From contig CADCXA010000025.1 of assembly GCA_902806565.1 (NCBI GenBank), positions 3,038,001-3,102,000 of the forward strand: DNA of 64,000 bases, given 5' to 3'. The notes below the pieces were generated by a model, which was not told the DNA's origin, did no database searches, and saw nothing but the letters and a program-made list of their open reading frames with translations. Of this stretch, positions 1 through 10,723 are shown in pieces; position 1 is the stretch's first letter; every line of letters starts with the position of its first letter. A program made the position numbers and the translations under genes. The DNA is from Hypoxylon rubiginosum (Eukaryota > Ascomycota > Sordariomycetes > Xylariales > Hypoxylaceae).

Positions 1-1363
1 TATGTGCTACCAAGGAATTGTGCAATTACGTCACAAAACTAAAGGTCACACTAACGGTAACACATATTAATATAAATCTACGTCACTGAGATCTGTGCCA
101 TCCCAGGTGAGATCGCAGGCTGTGTTGAAACTTGGCCGTGTGCTGCGATAATCTTTAAATCCCGTAGGAATAGCAGTTGGCGTAGATGACGTTATTCGTA
201 CAACGAAATCGCTAATAAGCAATTATACACAGGGCTGACAGGCAATGAATAAGTTTGCATGAATTAGGTTAGGTTGAATTAGGTAGAATAGGATACAAAT
301 AAGAAAGCTGTTGCGAACATTGAAAATAGGTGGAGGCATAAAATACTGTAAAGATGTCACGAGCCCGTAGGCCATGCAGCTCCGGTGGTAGCGCATGCAT
401 GGAAAGATCTCGCCCCGATAGTTTGGTAGGGATCAAGCAAATCACCTGTAAAAGCGATTGGAAATGTCAATTGGGCACGAAAGAAAAAAAAAATCCCACC
501 CCTCCAAAAATCCCCAAAGTCCGAATATCGCAGCAGGCTGGCAGGCTACTTGGCGCCCGTGCTTAAAATTTGGATGGGTTTGGATGGATTTTGAATGATG
601 TGAAGATCGGTGGAGACCGATAGCACCGGAAGTGGTACGATGCCTGGCCATAGCTTATGTGCGTGCTTGCGAGTGCTTGCAACCAATTTGTTACCCCCAT
701 TTGCCCTTTGGGCGGCTTGCGTCCTACAATCGGCGCCGGTGCCCGTTCTGCAGTTCTGTAGTACTGACTCGTCCTGGCTTTATCCCGGCTTCTGCTACCT
801 AAGGTATAGCAAGAGCCTTGGGAACCTAAGAAAAATACCCAGGCTACCAGGCTGCCAGGTCGTGCCATTCCCACAATTTATTAAGTTTCCCAATGACCAA
901 AGTGCAAGGACGGAGATACCCTTTTTACTTAGCTTGCCTGCTCCCACTTTCCTGAGTCCTCCTGGTCCTCCTCCCTCTCCTCTCGTTCGTTCTATTAATA
1001 ATAAGAAGAAAACGCCCAGCCGGAATCCCTTACTCCCAACACCTACACCAACACTCTTCTCAATTGTTCGTCACTCATCACCTAAGACCTAAGAAATCAT
1101 TCAACAGTTTTCAAGCGCAGTCAGTGCTTAGACGTGAACGAACTTCTACTGCTTACCACCAACACGCTCACGCTCACGCTTGCTCCGGAGGTCCCAACCA
1201 AAAGTCCGAGCTTAGCTCGCCTACCATTCAACCACCGAATAAATTTATAAAGCCGAGGGGAAAAAAAGAAGTCTACAATCTCTTCCCTCAACATTCAACC
1301 CGCATTCGCATCCGCATCCCATATTCAACCACAAAATCCAACACACCAAACCTCACATTCACA
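1..1363. other. Intergenic, upstream region of KGD4
   Basis: No gene with coding character was found. Open stretches here start at non-ATG codons or lack splice support. The last 300 bases are pyrimidine- and CA-rich, as in fungal 5' leaders, and are read as promoter and 5' UTR of the next gene. The frame of the next gene stays open upstream of its ATG, but contains no in-frame ATG near it. Confidence 0.5.
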
Positions 1364-1883
1364 ATGTTGGCTACTCGAGTCCTCCGCCAGGCCGCGGCCC
1401 AAGCCGAGCGCACTCCTTTGATCCGCTTCGTCGGCAAGCGACACACCCCTGGTACGTTTCTAGTCTGACATTATACGCGAAATTTCGAACCTCGGTTCTT
1501 CCTCGAATGCGCCCCAAATCACGCAACCCACGCAAAAAGAAGAAGCTAACCCACCACCAACAGAAAACGTAGACCACACCCCGCAACCACACCCGGCCTC
1601 GCCCACGGGTTCTCTTCCCGCCGGCTTCGGCAACGGCGGCGGCAACTCGCACTCCTCGTTCTCGTCGTACCGCGACCACGCCCAACAGCACGGCCCCCTG
1701 CGCAAGAGCATCGGCGCTGCTGGCGGCATCGGCGCTCAGTCCGCCGCCCACCTCGGCCCTGTCGAGCCCCCCAATGGCATCTTCTTCGATCGCAACCAGC
1801 TGCCCGAGCGTTTCCGCCGAGCGCCCCTGACCGCCGCCGAGATCGAGGCCGTCGCGTCGGGCGGTGCCACGCTGTTCGGCTGA
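1364..1883 (+). CDS. KGD4: Alpha-ketoglutarate dehydrogenase subunit 4 (Kgd4/Ymr31, mS36 family)
   Basis: Two exons, 1364-1451 and 1564-1883, joined in phase 1 across an intron with GTACGT donor, GCTAAC branch-like site and CAG acceptor; 135 aa. The N-terminus (MLATRVLRQAAAQAERTPLI) is Arg/Ala-rich like a mitochondrial presequence and runs into IRFVGKRH, a hallmark of the Kgd4/Ymr31 family. The C-terminus has LPERFRRAPLTAAEIEAVAS followed by GGA, matching the conserved ending of Ymr31. Family knowledge: the protein, first listed as mitochondrial ribosomal protein mS36, recruits the E3 subunit to the 2-oxoglutarate dehydrogenase complex in the matrix. The Gly/Ser-rich middle is poorly conserved. 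The start was chosen because it is the only ATG giving a presequence. Confidence 0.9.
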
Positions 1884-2846
1884 GCGAACTTTTTTCCTCG
1901 AGTCTTTTTTAGCCGGTTAGAAAATTTTGGGTGCGGGTGCGATATGAGCAAACGTGCCAAGAATTTGGTAATTGGCCGGATAGGGAAAAATCACGTTGAC
2001 TTGGACGCTTTGCTACTGATGCTGGTGGTTTCGATTGGTTAATGACGGTGATGAACAACATACGGGGCACCTAGTCGGTGCTTTCGGAGAGAGGGCGGGA
2101 GAGGAACAGCTTCGGTGAACTCAACTGCACTAAGCACGTTGCCTTCTCCCCCTTAGATGGATATGCGGTCCCCTATCTAATACCTGCATGGCTTTTTTAC
2201 GAGGAGGCGGGAGGCTCAAGTGTACTTCATTCCCAGCATCGGAGGCGCGTCAAAGAGGGGGGCCCGTCCTTTTTTTCTTGTACATGTGGTCACACTTGCA
2301 GCAAAAAAGTTCAGCATTGAGTTTGGCGCCTCTTTGGTTGTTTTACTAGATAGCACGTGGGGTCGATTAAGCATCTCTGATGCTAAAGAGGAGAAGGGAA
2401 AGGGAGAGTTGCAGAGAGCGATAGATCAAGATTAGATACCCCGTGGCCGAGTACGAAAGGGGAAAGCTGCCTTCTTTTTCCTTCAACCCTCTGTACGATG
2501 CTTTAGAACGTAAATAAAAAGTCAATCAAGTCAATTCAACCATTTGCTCTCTTGTAAAGTTGGTCTATTATGGTTCTGATTTGTGAACCATCGACACAAG
2601 CAATGTAACCTGTTGAAGCTGCTCCTTCCAATACTTCTAGACATAAGCTACAGCTCATCTTGTCATTTATCCGCAAGAAGCAAGCCTACTATGTAGACAG
2701 GCATGCTTGTGTAGAGTACCCCGTTTCCTGTCTCTGGCTCTTGCTTCATTGCATCGTTATCATGACTCGCCGAGCCATCACCCAACTAGCCAAATCAGAA
2801 TCGGGGTCTGGGGGGATGTTAGTAGGGAATCATATAGTACTGTATC
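1884..2846. other. Intergenic between convergent genes
   Basis: KGD4 (+) and the PNKP gene (-) converge here. Poly-pyrimidine and AT tracts fit 3' UTRs. No ORF with splice sites, codon bias or family resemblance was found. Confidence 0.5.
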
Positions 2847-4714
2847 TTAGCACCAGTAACGGCCCCAAATAGCATACTCCTCCTTGGTCCCGCGAAACTT
2901 GAACTCGATCTCCACCACGTCCTGGAAGCCCTCCTTGACTTTCGGCTCCCTGAGGCGGGAGAAAAACCCGTTGAAGGCGAGGGCGGGGAGCGCCGCGCGG
3001 GCTTCCGGATTCATCTATACGTAGGTAGGTATTGTGTAAGCGGGAGAGACTTGGGGGGGGGAGAAGTATAGTACGTTCGCATGTTACGCGTGCTTGGCAA
3101 TTAAAAAGGGAATACTGGTGGACAGGCATACGTACCGGTTTGTTGAAGGCCCGGACAACGTCGTTGTGCTCGCATAGCGCCTTGGACACTTTGAACCAGA
3201 CGCAGCGGATGGGTACACTATGGTTCCGCGCGAACTCGATCCATTCCTTCCTGCCGTCCGCGTCGGGATTGGTGTTATCTTTTGCCTGGTCAGTCATTAC
3301 ATCCAAACCGTCGACAGTTACAATAGAGCAGCATCGAAGGGGGTAAGGAGCAATGTCACCCACCGATAACAATCGAGCTCCCTTCATCCAGAAACTCCGT
3401 TGCCGCTTTGAAGCACTTGGCCCGGCTCTTCAGCGTGTCCTGGTTCACGCGCTCGTAGTTGAGCGGCTTCAGATGCCGCCAGTAGAAAGTGCTCTTGCCG
3501 GCACCCGGCGGGCCGCAGAAGAGGACGACCTCCTGCTTGTTAACCTTTTCGAAAAGGATCTCGCCGTCGTTATCGCTATCGCCATCTACGTCCAGCGGAT
3601 ACGTCGCCAGATCGAAATCCCTCGAGAACTCGCGCGGCGGCTCGCCGAGGAAGAATTCCTCGGGCGTCTTATACGCGATGCCGACGTTGTGCGCAAAGTT
3701 ACGATCCGAACAGCTGAAATCCTTGGCGACCGCCACCGTCGCCGCACCGGTCCCCCCGGCGCTCTTGAGCTGCGCCGTGCGCCCGCCCGCGTCGCCCACG
3801 AAGATGCTGCCGGCGAGGTCGACTTCGTCCTCGGGGATGTGGTAGTCTCGGCAGACCTCGGCCCACATGCCCGCCCGCGGCTTCCGGAAGATGTCGCGCG
3901 CCGTGGCGGCGTACACGGTAGTCGGCAGGTCGAGCTGCGCGAGCACGGCGCCGCACTTCTGCTTGAAGCTGGCGACCTTGTTCTTGGTGCCGCCCTTCGG
4001 GCCCTTCGATTTCGGGTCCGCGTGTAGCGTCAGGCCGCCTTGGTTGCTGAGGATTACGATGCGGAAGCTGCGACGATAAAAGCGTTGTTATGTGTGAGCG
4101 TGAACTGGGGAACAACGAGGTTGAGGTAGCGTCGTCGTTAGGTTACTTACTCTTCTTCTGCGTACAGTTTTCGTAACTGAGACGGCACGCTAGGGTCCCA
4201 CCACTTCCAATCGCCAGGGGCGTCTCCGAACTTTTTGCCCGATGCCGTGGTGATTAACGTCGAGTCCTAGAGGAGTTTAGCTACCAACTTCCCGCACCAG
4301 AGGTATTCGTCGCTATCGAGAAGATGGGAAATAGAGTAGCTCGGTATTCATACAAGATCGAACGCAGCAATCTTCCTTCTCTTCCTACGATCCGCCTCCC
4401 CTATATTCTCGGGCTCGTAGCGGCCTACGAGCAAAGTAGGAGGGGTGTCGCCGTCGGGGGCGCGCTCGCTCCATGTCGTGCGCTCTTTCGGCTTCTGAGA
4501 CGTTGGCGTGAAGAAATTAGCTACGGCGCCCTCTGCTCACAAGCCATGTTAGTACAGAAGCTATATCGTGGTGTAGCGGAGAAGGGGGGTTGCTCGTTTG
4601 ATAGGTTACACACGAACTTGATATGTTGCTTTGGGTTTTGCGCTTCAAGGGCGGCGGCGAAATTGGCTTATCGGTCGCTTTTCGCTTGCTGGAATCAGGG
4701 GAGGGCGGCGCCAT
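2847..4714 (-). CDS. PNK1: Bifunctional polynucleotide 3'-phosphatase/5'-kinase (PNKP/Pnk1)
   Basis: Six exons (4714-4610, 4530-4354, 4266-4151, 4067-3364, 3278-3136, 3014-2847) join in consistent phase to 470 aa. The HAD phosphatase domain comes first. Its motif FDLDSTLI (nucleophile Asp93, acid/base Asp95) is rebuilt exactly across intron 2, and SIFVGDAGGR and KDFSCSDRNFA follow. The kinase domain has a Walker A motif GPPGAGKST near residue 317 and DNTNPD, again rebuilt across an intron. The order phosphatase then kinase matches PNKP. There is no N-terminal FHA domain, as expected in fungi; instead a short basic tail (KRKATDK, PLKRK) resembles a nuclear signal, followed by FFTPTSQKP. It restores 3'-OH and 5'-phosphate ends during single-strand break and base excision repair. 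The first exon boundary (4610/4530) is the least certain. Confidence 0.93.
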
Positions 4715-5389
4715 ATTGGACAACGGCTGTTGAAAGTTGGAATGATGTGTGGAAGTGGAAGTTTGGAGATATTGATATCGGTAGTACAGTAATATGCATA
4801 TAAAGAAGTCCGGGATATTGGATTATCGACGTAACCGACGCGCCGACGCGGGGTGGATCGTCCCAGGAATCGCGATATCACGGGATCTCCGCAATAAAAG
4901 GGGTAATTAAGGGGACCCCATGTCTTGATCATCGTACAGACCGATTATATCGTTTGCTCTGCGGCTACAGTTGCAATTGTACGTGCCTAGGTACTTCCAT
5001 GGTAGAAGACACCTATGGTGCGGATTACGATTCCATGAAACGAACAGCTAGGACAGTTTTCTACTATGGAGACAATTACCATTACTCCGAGCACGTATAG
5101 GATTTGTCCGAGGGCGGATCTCCTCCTCCTAACGACTACCTTTTATCACACTACATATTCCTTGTGACGGAATGATATTATTTGAAGCGTTAATGTCTTT
5201 TTTTCCTGACCATTCCGGCCTCCTGGAATCATTCCTCGCAAGCACTATTTGCCGCTATGGTAGGTACCTCCCCTAATCTACGTGAATTGTCCCGTACGGT
5301 ACTTTGGGTTAGAAGTGAGCCTTTCTTCGTTATATACCATTTTGAACTTCCGCATTTCCAATAGGGCCCCTACCTAACCTAACTAGGAG
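4715..5389. other. Intergenic upstream of PNKP
   Basis: Promoter region of the minus-strand PNKP gene and spacer to the tRNA-like unit. Nothing coding was recognised. A CCTAACCTAACTAG stretch lies just before the tRNA-like unit. Confidence 0.45.
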
Positions 5390-5469
5390 AGTAGCGTGGT
5401 GTAATGGCAGCATCCCGGAAACTGAGTACATCGGATAAAGGAGGATCAGGTTCGATTCCTGTCGCTACG
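5390..5469 (+). tRNA. tRNA-like Pol III unit (degenerate tRNA or SINE head)
   Basis: A perfect B box (GGTTCGATTCC, 5449-5459) follows an A-box-like TGGTGTAATGG (5397-5407). Six base pairs can form between GTAGCG (5391-5396) and CGCTAC (5463-5468), as in an acceptor stem, and a T-run follows downstream. A CAGG/CCTG T-stem is present. However I cannot fold a normal 5-bp anticodon stem with U33, and the middle is about 7 bases longer than a standard tRNA. It may therefore be an intron-containing tRNA I cannot resolve, a decayed tRNA, or the head of a tRNA-derived SINE. No amino-acid identity is assigned. Confidence 0.4.
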
Positions 5470-5479
5470 AACGGTTTAC

Positions 5480-5499
5480 TTTTTTTTTCTTTTTTTTTT
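5480..5499 (+). terminator. Pol III-type T-run
   Basis: Nine T then one C then ten T begin 11 bases after the tRNA-like unit, the expected Pol III termination signal on that strand. Confidence 0.5.
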
Positions 5500-5864
5500 C
5501 TACCCAATATTCTGCGTTTCGTTTCCATTGGCCCAATATGTCATGTACCAGCTTGTGCTGTGCTCGGCAGAGGATATCATGAAGGGCAACATATAGGAAA
5601 TACTTCAGTGTCAGGGCCGCTATGAGTTCCCAGCCGTTTTAACCCCTTTTTATAAGTGGCATAGCCAGCCTTACTGGTACAGATTGAATAGTACGACACT
5701 TCCAATACCCTATATCCTGCATCTAATAAAATATCCCTACTACGTGAGAAATATGGCTAAACATGTCACCCACGTGTCTCTTGGAACGCGTAGTGATTGC
5801 ACGGAGGTCAGTTCGCTAGTTTCTCACCACTCTATTACCAGGGCTCCTACTACCTGAAAAGTAC

Positions 5865-7005
5865 TCAGCTCCCTTCGTGTATGCTGCTCCCTGTCGACGA
5901 AATAGCTTCTCGCAACGACCCCTGAGAATTTTGAATTGACTGTGTCCATCTCGATAGCAGGCCGACGATCACAGAGATCTCCGCCTCTACCGACGGCTTC
6001 AACCTCGTCATGCCGTAATAATCCGAGTCGATTCCTATTATTATCGATTCGGGTAGTATAGCCCACTCAGGCGACAGAGTCTAGTCCAGCATTAGCTACG
6101 ATACTACCTAGACACACGATGGCAGAGGCAACATACAATCTCGGTTTTGGGTATGCGAATCTTCGCGAAGCAGCAGGCGACTCGCTTGGCTTGCTCGCTA
6201 TCTCGCGAGCTGTCGAAAAGCTCTCGGAAATCGGCTTGCATTTCCTCAAGGCGGTCGAATTCCTCCTTCAGCAAACTCCAATCCTGTAGTTGGGCTGTCT
6301 TTGCGCATTTGATCCCTCGCTTCTTCGCTACAAGGATGGCCCACTCGGCAAGTCCTGGACTAGCTTGTGGTGTTCCGAAGAAAAGGAACCCATGTATTCG
6401 ATGCCTCATGCCCCTGTACTTGTTATGGAAGAGCACCGCAACCTGTAGTATGTTTTTAGGCTTAGTTTCTCGGAGAATGACTCGAAGGTGAAGCGTACCT
6501 GCTCACATATCAAACCGCCGTAGCCATAGCCAACAAAGATAATGGGCTGGGCAGTCCGGTTTAGCATGCCAATAAGAATTTCCGCTTGCTGGACTAGGTC
6601 TTCACTCGATAGTATCTCCGCCATGCTATCTAAATCACCAGCATCGTACTGATATAGTAGGATTCGGGCTCGAGGTACTTCTGTTTGTAGTATATCACAA
6701 GGCCAAAGCTTGCTGTTTTCCCCTTTAACCAACCATTGTTCCTCGGTGTCTCGGGCGATGTCATGTACAAACAGTATGCTAGGCATAATCAAATCAGACC
6801 ATACGTCTCACAAGAGCTGTTCGTATTGGAGGCTCTAAACTGCTTACTCCACATCATGGATCTCGTTGCCCGCTATTGAGCTCAAATCACGAAGCTCGGA
6901 GGGATTAAAGCGAGTTGTTTGAGTACCGTCCGCCTGGGACTGGTTTGCCAAGAGATTGTTTCTCGATAAAACGTGTCGTAGCCTTTGACCCAATGGATAG
7001 GACAT
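5865..7005 (-). CDS. Stand-alone alpha/beta-hydrolase-fold protein, predicted catalytically dead
   Basis: Four exons (7005-6848, 6778-6499, 6442-6137, 6080-5865) with GTAAGC, GTACGC and GTATGT donors join in phase to 319 aa. The protein reads FNPSELRDLSSIAGNEIHDV, then DILFVHDIARD (first strand), a GYGYGGLICEQ elbow, a FLFFGTPQASPG loop and LSPEWAILPES near the end. This is the hydrolase domain that in fungi sits at the N-terminus of NLR-like or ankyrin proteins and resembles SERAC1/DUF676. The nucleophile Ser of the usual GHSxGG is Gly138 (GYGYGG), and the His of the usual ADHSxM is Tyr269 (SDYYGM). No NB-ARC, ankyrin or other C-terminal domain follows. The exons join cleanly, so it does not look like a random pseudogene. 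Role unknown; a binding or decoy function is an inference. Confidence 0.75.
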
Positions 7006-8091
7006 GGTTTTCCGGTGCAGTGATGACAGCTGAGTCGTCTTGAGGTCGAATAATCGTTTGGGTTGGAAAGTGCCGGCTTATAGCTGGAGCGGGAGCTGGC
7101 AATGTTAAGAAGAGTGTCGATGATAAGACTGAAGAAGGATCCCTCATTGGTTCGTAAAAGAGTGTTTGGAGTTTATGTAACTTTTCAATCTCCCTACAAA
7201 CAGCATTTCCAAAATTTCAACATTGGTAGCTCTTGATTTGGCTACTCAATTTACTCTTGTCATTTTATTATTCGGTGTGTTCTACACACCACTTATTAAA
7301 CGGTCAGTAACTAACCTGCCCCTGAGATCTTCACTTGACTTCCTGGAAACGTTTTCATTTACCACGATCATGGTCTGTCTCTTAGTATTAGCCTCTTTAC
7401 CTGATCACAACTACGGAATACAGCAGTTGGCTGTGAAATAAGCATGTAAGTAAGGTTGAATGTGTCATTATTCCCAGATCTTTACCCCTTTATCATTATC
7501 AGCTGCTCATAATACAGTCAGCTGAATGTTGTCCATTTTTCAAAACTCCTGTTTCTTTACCATGTATCAGAGGTATCACATGATAAGTAAATTAGGTGTG
7601 AAGGCAGCTGGGGCTTGGGGGCTACATTTCCCTGATCCAGAATCGGGAAAGCAATGTCCTTGCTGATTCAAAGACCCGTAACATATAAGATTACTCAAGT
7701 CAGGGCTAGGATATAGTTATATAAGCCCTGTTTGTACATAATTCGAATCTGCACACCCGTTTGGTAAAGGAGGCAACAATCGAGAGGGACGTATATGGGG
7801 CTTTAGGCTGAGGGTAGGGGAATATTACTGAAATATTGCAATTTTATTCAAGACTCCAGAATAATCTCTTGGTGCTCAAGTCTAGAATACTTGATATATC
7901 CTGCTTTAATTACTGATATGATAGAGAAAACGAAGAAACATGAAGCTGGAAAAGGGGGGCGTGGTTGACCCACATCCCGACATTATAAGGAGGCCCCACC
8001 AATCAATCACGTTTGTCCTTGATACCAACATCTTTAGCTCTTCAACTTCCTACTACTTCTAACCAGATTTACGAATCCTCTATATCTAAGT
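7006..8091. other. Divergent intergenic region (pseudo-hydrolase / TYW2)
   Basis: About 1.1 kb between divergently transcribed genes; AT-rich. A 70-codon hydrophobic open stretch near 7223-7441 has no ATG start and was not accepted. The last 100 bases before 8092 are pyrimidine-rich, as in a fungal core promoter and leader. Confidence 0.45.
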
Positions 8092-9369
8092 ATGGAATCG
8101 CCGAGAAGTAAACCAAGGCCTAGAAAGCCGCCGCCCCAGAACCCGATCGAAGCGGCAGTCAGATCGTGGTACTTCTCCAGCGTATCTAGCCCTCAGCCTC
8201 GGCTCGACGAGCTCGTCGCCCAGGCCCCGAAACGATGGACCGTGTACGAGCCGATGGTGCTGCTGCCCGCGGGTTCCTTCGGGGCCCCGGCGTGGAGGCG
8301 GCTTCTTTCGTCGGGCTCGCTTGGCGAGCGGGCCGACGGGTTGTGGATCCAGATCCTGGCGGAGATCTCGAAGAGGACCGGAGGGACGGCGACGACGCTC
8401 ACGCACTTGGCCGTCAACGAAGGGATCCCGGCGGCTCTTCACCGCAGTGCCGCTGAAGAGCGCGATCGTGGTGGAGAGAATGAAATTAATGATGGTCGGG
8501 CGCTGGACGACAATATACTGCGCAGCCCGACCGGACTCCGGATCCTGCACGGCGATTTCGGCCCCGCTTCTTCTTCTTCTTCTTCTTCCTCTTCGTCCTC
8601 CGATGCGACGCCGGGGCCGGACGACGACGACCTCGAGCGCGCGCTCTGGGTCTCGACGCGGCAGAACGGCATCTTCCAGACGTGGGCGCCGCGGTGGACC
8701 ATGTTCAGCCGGGGCAACATCAAGGAGAAGGCGCGGCTGCTCGACTTCCACGGCAGTAATAGGACAGCGACAGCAACATTAGAGAATGACGATGCGTGGG
8801 CGGTGGATCTCTACGCGGGCATCGGCTATTTCACTTTCTCGTACGCGAAGCTGGGCATGCGCGTCATGTGCTGGGAGCTCAACCCCTGGAGCGTCGAGGG
8901 TTTGCGCCGAGGTGCACGAGGAAACGGGTGGTCCGTTAGGGTCGTTAAGGAGGAGAATGAGCTCGCGCTGCCTATGCGAGAATTGGTAAGTGGTGGAGAG
9001 CGGATTATAGTGTTTCTCGAAGACAACAAACATGCTGCGCGGAGAGTTGAAGAATTAAGCAGCTTAAGTATCCTGCATGTTAATTGTGGTCTGCTGCCTA
9101 CTAGCGAGGCCTCTTGGAAGGACGCTTGGGATATAGCTGTACGGAGCGAAAGCGACGAGACATGGCTTCATCTTCACGAGAACGTAGGAGCGGCAGATAT
9201 TGATGGGCGAGCGAAGGAGATTGAACAATATTTCTTGGACTTAGCCCATGAGAAAAGCAGCCAAAGAACAGCCCATGTAGATCACACGGAGCTGGTCAAG
9301 ACGTTTGCGCCGGGGGTCTGGCACTGTGTCTTTGACCTACATACTACACGATCTAGTAGTATAACATAA
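8092..9369 (+). CDS. TYW2: tRNA wybutosine-synthesizing protein 2 (Trm12/TYW2)
   Basis: Intronless, 425 aa. The TYW2/Trm5-type methyltransferase fold is visible from WAPRWTMFSRGNIKEKARLL through AVDLYAGIGYFTFSYAKLG (AdoMet-binding loop, about residues 236-254), CWELNPWSVEGLRRGARGN, and HVNCGLLPTSEASW. Family knowledge: TYW2 transfers the 3-amino-3-carboxypropyl group of AdoMet to yW-86 at G37 of tRNA-Phe, a cytosolic step of wybutosine synthesis. A run of 11 Ser (about 8568-8601) followed by Asp-rich sequence sits in the linker before the catalytic domain and is probably a lineage-specific insertion. It converges with the next gene, leaving 154 bp. Confidence 0.9.
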   Translation: MESPRSKPRPRKPPPQNPIEAAVRSWYFSSVSSPQPRLDELVAQAPKRWTVYEPMVLLPAGSFGAPAWRRLLSSGSLGERADGLWIQILAEISKRTGGTATTLTHLAVNEGIPAALHRSAAEERDRGGENEINDGRALDDNILRSPTGLRILHGDFGPASSSSSSSSSSSDATPGPDDDDLERALWVSTRQNGIFQTWAPRWTMFSRGNIKEKARLLDFHGSNRTATATLENDDAWAVDLYAGIGYFTFSYAKLGMRVMCWELNPWSVEGLRRGARGNGWSVRVVKEENELALPMRELVSGGERIIVFLEDNKHAARRVEELSSLSILHVNCGLLPTSEASWKDAWDIAVRSESDETWLHLHENVGAADIDGRAKEIEQYFLDLAHEKSSQRTAHVDHTELVKTFAPGVWHCVFDLHTTRSSSIT

Positions 9370-9523
9370 TAGTAATTATTCATTGAACCGCCACGATACT
9401 TCGTAAATCGCATCAGTATATCTTCTAACACCAAGCCACCAGAAGCCCATTCTACGCCGTGTTCGCTCGCCATGCTCCATCCAATCCATAAATTTAAGGG
9501 GTATCTTCATTTCTCCATAGTTT

Positions 9524-10198
9524 TCAGCTGCTTCTCCTGAATTTGCTCGGGATGTTATCCTCTACAATAGCCATCTTGTTGAGCATCTCAAGTCGTTCTT
9601 CCTCATCCTCCAGCATCTCGTGCTTCTTGAAATGCTCAATATCCTCGGGGTGGGTCAGATCTTCGATTTGGGTATTCTCGTCGTGATACTTCTCCCAATG
9701 GTGGATTTCGTACTCGTATTCGTCGTCGCCGTGGTGCCCAGGACCTGTACCTACGTCCGGCAGGGTATTGCCAGCTTCGATAAAGGCGACGAACTCGTCG
9801 CGCGTTACGAACCCGTCCTTGTTGGTATCGAGTAGGTGTAGCAGCGATTGCTCGATCTCGTCACGGCGTGATTGTGGTACCTCTCTATTTGACTCGTCCA
9901 TCAGGCCGTACGTACGCAGGATTTCCTGGGCTTCCCAGTGGCCATCGGCATCATAGTCGTGTAGGACGAAAAAGGACGAGGCGTCGAAGTCGCTGATATG
10001 GTGTTCCTCTGCGAGATGTGTCAGCGATCAGATGCTCTAAAATAGGTCGGGTATGAGCAGGCATAATTTACCAGCCATATGCTTCGTCATCCAGCTAGCG
10101 CTCTCATCCACCATCGGCTTTTGCGACCCGCTGCTGTGATCACCGTGGCCGAGAACTCTGCAGACGAGACCGGCTGCTACTAGTATCGCAGAATACAT
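9524..10198 (-). CDS. SSP120: EF-hand secretory-pathway protein (Ssp120/nucleobindin-like)
   Basis: Two exons (10198-10072 and 10008-9524, phase 1, 63-bp intron) give 203 aa. The N-terminus MYSAILVAAGLVCRVLGHGD is a signal peptide. Two EF-hand loops are seen: HDYDADGHWEAQEI (Asp, Asp, Asp at positions 1, 3, 5) and DTNKDGFVTRDE, the canonical one. An acidic, His/Glu-rich region (EYEYEIHHWEKYH, DLTHPEDIEHFKKHE) follows, as in Ssp120 and nucleobindins. It probably binds Ca2+ in the Golgi/endosomal lumen and associates with ER-to-Golgi cargo receptors, as known for yeast Ssp120. It is divergent to ORC6 across a 525-bp shared promoter. Confidence 0.85.
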
Positions 10199-10723
10199 CT
10201 TGATCTGTCCGTGGTACTTTAAACCGATGATGCAATTAGTATTGCTCGGGTTTCCAACGGAGAAGTCTGAAAGCCGTGACGATGAGAAACGAAGAAAAAG
10301 ACGGGACGATCCTTTGAATATGAATAGGAACAAGAAACAAGAACAAGGGAGACTCGTCCCAATGGATCACCAGGGTAATAGTTATAGATCTGGCTCTAAG
10401 ATAAGCTAAATGGCATGTAGATAAGCGGGGATAAAGGAAAATGGCGGAATGGAATGGCTCGCCCAAATGAGATCATCGATCCCTGAGCTTCTAAGCTTTA
10501 GCTCCTGCAGGGAGCTGCAGGGGCAGTCTCCGCTAATTTTAGTGTCCGGGGCAAGCAGTTCAGGGGTCCGTCTGGCGATCATCAACTCTCTTCGTCATGT
10601 TTGAAACTTCAACTTTGACAACCTCCGCGATCTGCTTGCGATAATGCCTGCTACATCTAACCCAATCTCTGCCTCATCTTGAACCAATATTTACCTAGGT
10701 ACCTACCTAGACAACCTTTGAAG
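10199..10723. promoter_or_regulatory. Shared bidirectional promoter region (SSP120-like / ORC6)
   Basis: 525 bp between divergent starts. It contains a GCTCCTGCAGGGAGC palindrome at about 10500-10514 and a TACCTAGGTACCTACCTAG motif just before the ORC6 ATG. No ORF of note. Regulatory role is inferred from position only. Confidence 0.4.

Noticed and set aside
6104..6136. Early stop making the hydrolase protein a truncated 258-aa version
   Set aside because: A canonical GTATGT donor at 6136 and a CTAG acceptor at 6081 remove that stop and join to a well-matching C-terminal segment (SPEWAILPES).
7223..7441. Small hydrophobic protein
   Set aside because: Begins with TTG, no ATG, AT-rich, no conservation clue.
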